23,643 nt of DNA, from positions 1-23,643 of the forward strand of contig DNPP01000248.1 in NCBI GenBank assembly GCA_003501365.1. Reading direction: 5' to 3'. Under the pieces are notes generated by a model. That model worked only from the letters and a program-made list of their open reading frames with translations. It was not told the DNA's origin and did no database searches. The translations under genes were made by a program, and so were the position numbers. How positions within the stretch are numbered: the stretch's first letter is position 1; each line of letters opens with the position of its first letter. Source of the stretch: Bacillota bacterium (GTDB taxonomy: Bacteria; Bacillota; UBA4882; UBA8346). Below, piece after piece: positions 22,125 through 23,643 of the stretch.

Positions 22125-22125
22125 T

Positions 22126-22153
22126 GAAAGGTCACTGCGGTGACCTTTCTTCA
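22126..22153 (+). terminator. Terminator between zinc-ribbon gene and argS
   Basis: A perfect 10-bp stem GAAAGGTCAC (22126-22135) and GTGACCTTTC (22140-22149), loop TGCG, starting one base after the stop codon; the T-run is short (TT after the stem, with T-rich 3' arm). Confidence 0.7.
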
Positions 22154-22206
22154 TGAATAGCTTTTTTGAATCTAGGCTTTAATAATTCGATGAAGGAGTT
22201 AGAGTT

Positions 22207-23643
22207 TTGGAAAAGATTATCACCCGAAGAGTGAAAGAAAGTTTGCGACAGGTTTTGACGGAGGCCGTATTACGGGCGCGGGATGCCGGAAAAATTTCCG
22301 TTGCGGATCTTCCCGAGATTAACTTGGAAGTTCCCAAAGATAAAAGTCACGGCAATTTCGCTTCCAATATCGCTTTGATTTTGGCAAAAATCGTGAAGAT
22401 GTCGCCGCGCGATACTGCGCAGCTTATAATCACCAACATGTCCGAAAGCGCTTATATCGCCAAGACCGAAGTTGCCGGTCCCGGGTTTATCAATTTCTAT
22501 CTCAATGATAATTGGTTATATGAGGTTTTAACGACGATTATTAAGGAGAAAACCAATTACGGCGATAGCTCCGATCTGGATGGAGTCAACGTACAGATCG
22601 AATTTGTGAGCGCTAATCCGGTAGGCCCGATGAATGTGGTTAATGCCCGGGCTGCTGCCCTGGGAGATACATTGGGTAATTTAATGGCAGCTTGCGGGGC
22701 CAAAGTCTGGCGTGAGTATTATGTTAATGATTACGGCGTTCAGGTATACACTTTGGGACGTTCGTTAGATGCTCGCTACCGGGAATTGCTTGGGCAGAAG
22801 GTTGAATTTCCCGAAGATGGTTATCAAGGCGAATATATCTACGATATGGCCCGGGAATTTATCAACGAGAAGGGTGCCGAGTACCTCAAACTCTCAGAGG
22901 AGGAACGGATCAAGACTTTCCGTGATCTTGGCTATACTCGGATTCTGGTTTCCCAAAAAGCCGATTTGGTAAATTACGGTGTAAATTACGACTGTTGGTT
23001 TAGTGAACGCAGTCTTCATGAGCAGGGATTGGTTGCAAAGGTCATGGAAGAGCTGGAAGAGAAGAAGCTGACTTTCAGTCAGGATGGCGCCCGGTGGCTC
23101 CGTACCACCGATTTTGGCGATGATAAAGATCGGGTGCTTAATACCGCCGATGGCAGGACCACTTATTTTACTTCGGACATCGCTTATCATGTCAATAAAT
23201 TCAACCGTGGATTCAATCTGGTAATCGATATTTGGGGCCCGGACCATCATGGATATATTCAGCGGATGAAAGCCGCAATGGTCGCTCTGGGATTTGATCC
23301 CGCTCATTTCGAAGTGCTGATAGCCCAACAAATCAACCTGCTAAAAGATGGGCAACCCTTTAAAATGTCGAAGCGTCGCGGTGAGTTTATTACCATGGCC
23401 GATTTGTTGGAAGAAGTCGGTAACGATGCGGCTCGCTGGTATTTCCTGATGCGGAGTCCGGATAGTCACCTGGATTTCGATATGGGACTGGCCAAGTCGC
23501 AAAGTAATGATAATCCCGTGTTTTATGTGCAATATGCGTTGGCCAGAATATGCAGTATCTTTCGTCAGGCTACCCCGGAACAGTTGGCTCTGGAATATAG
23601 CCCCGATTTGCTTCAATATTGGGACGATGAGGAGAAAATCCTA
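22207..23643 (+). CDS. argS: Arginyl-tRNA synthetase, 3' end cut by the window
   Basis: 479 residues are visible with no stop. TTG start at 22207 after AAGGAG (22193-22198), giving MEKIITRRVKESLRQ. The enzyme charges tRNA-Arg. The N-terminal additional domain (1-110) shows LPEINLEVPKDKSHGNFASNIAL and AGPGFINFYL. The class I core follows with QIEFVSANPVGPMNVVNARAAALGDTL: the position of the HIGH signature is N143-V-V-N146, not the usual HxGH/HxGN. The second signature is normal, FKMSKRRGEF (K386-M-S-K389). REYYVNDYGVQV and ADYHVNKFNRGF... -like IWGPDHHGYIQRMKAA blocks also match. The upstream leader (from 22150) is short and has no T-box. The anticodon-binding domain begins near the right edge (NPVFYVQYALARICSI). 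Confidence 0.93.
   Translation, partial: MEKIITRRVKESLRQVLTEAVLRARDAGKISVADLPEINLEVPKDKSHGNFASNIALILAKIVKMSPRDTAQLIITNMSESAYIAKTEVAGPGFINFYLNDNWLYEVLTTIIKEKTNYGDSSDLDGVNVQIEFVSANPVGPMNVVNARAAALGDTLGNLMAACGAKVWREYYVNDYGVQVYTLGRSLDARYRELLGQKVEFPEDGYQGEYIYDMAREFINEKGAEYLKLSEEERIKTFRDLGYTRILVSQKADLVNYGVNYDCWFSERSLHEQGLVAKVMEELEEKKLTFSQDGARWLRTTDFGDDKDRVLNTADGRTTYFTSDIAYHVNKFNRGFNLVIDIWGPDHHGYIQRMKAAMVALGFDPAHFEVLIAQQINLLKDGQPFKMSKRRGEFITMADLLEEVGNDAARWYFLMRSPDSHLDFDMGLAKSQSNDNPVFYVQYALARICSIFRQATPEQLALEYSPDLLQYWDDEEKIL

Noticed and set aside
22150..22206. T-box leader before argS
   Set aside because: The leader is under 60 bases and has no T-box core (TGGNACCGCG-like) sequence.
1..23643. tRNA, rRNA, CRISPR arrays, insertion-sequence transposases, phage genes
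   Set aside because: None seen: no spaced direct repeats, no cloverleaf-like sequences and no transposase or integrase motifs.

Overview
The window looks like a chromosomal segment of a low-to-mid GC Bacillota (Firmicutes). Evidence: strong AGGAGG-type ribosome binding sites, many TTG starts, sigma-A style promoters (TATAAT boxes), the gene order xseA-xseB-polyprenyl synthase-yuiD-(OLE RNA)-oapA-dxs, a class I preQ1 riboswitch and an SLH-domain protein. A small predicted beta-barrel protein ending in Phe hints at a lineage with an outer envelope (a diderm Bacillota), but this is inference. I cannot name the species.

Layout. Positions 1-3957 are minus-strand genes: the start of an SLH-domain exported protein, an exported GDLNKDG-type protein, a PAP2 membrane phosphatase, a GNAT acetyltransferase and an MBL-fold hydrolase. 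A repeat cluster (4146-4298) precedes a clear promoter and map. A truncated DUF559 endonuclease remnant lies between map and the next operon.

The centrepiece is 5406-11710. It holds exonuclease VII (xseA, xseB), a polyprenyl diphosphate synthase, a YuiD/DUF212 membrane protein, then about 630 nt with no credible protein but a dense set of helices, then OapA and dxs. The non-coding block is recognised as OLE RNA (Ornate, Large, Extremophilic), the large RNA that binds the membrane protein OapA. It has its own extended -10 promoter, a 17-bp helix joining its two ends, and a terminator. OLE is a known class but is rare and only partly understood; it is the most interesting system here.

Next comes a queuosine-precursor operon (11805-13636): a preQ1-I riboswitch whose pseudoknot abuts the Shine-Dalgarno, then yhhQ, queF and a second yhhQ. 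After it come a predicted beta-barrel protein with a strong terminator, a palindromic intergenic element, a membrane-anchored MutS-like ATPase convergent with a DUF2278/lamin-tail protein, a MarC-family membrane protein, an amidohydrolase (minus), a B12-binding-type radical SAM protein translationally coupled to a small membrane protein, an FmdB-type zinc ribbon protein, and argS running off the right edge. Three kinds of intergenic inverted-repeat element are visible, at 562-678, 4146-4298 and 14494-14586.
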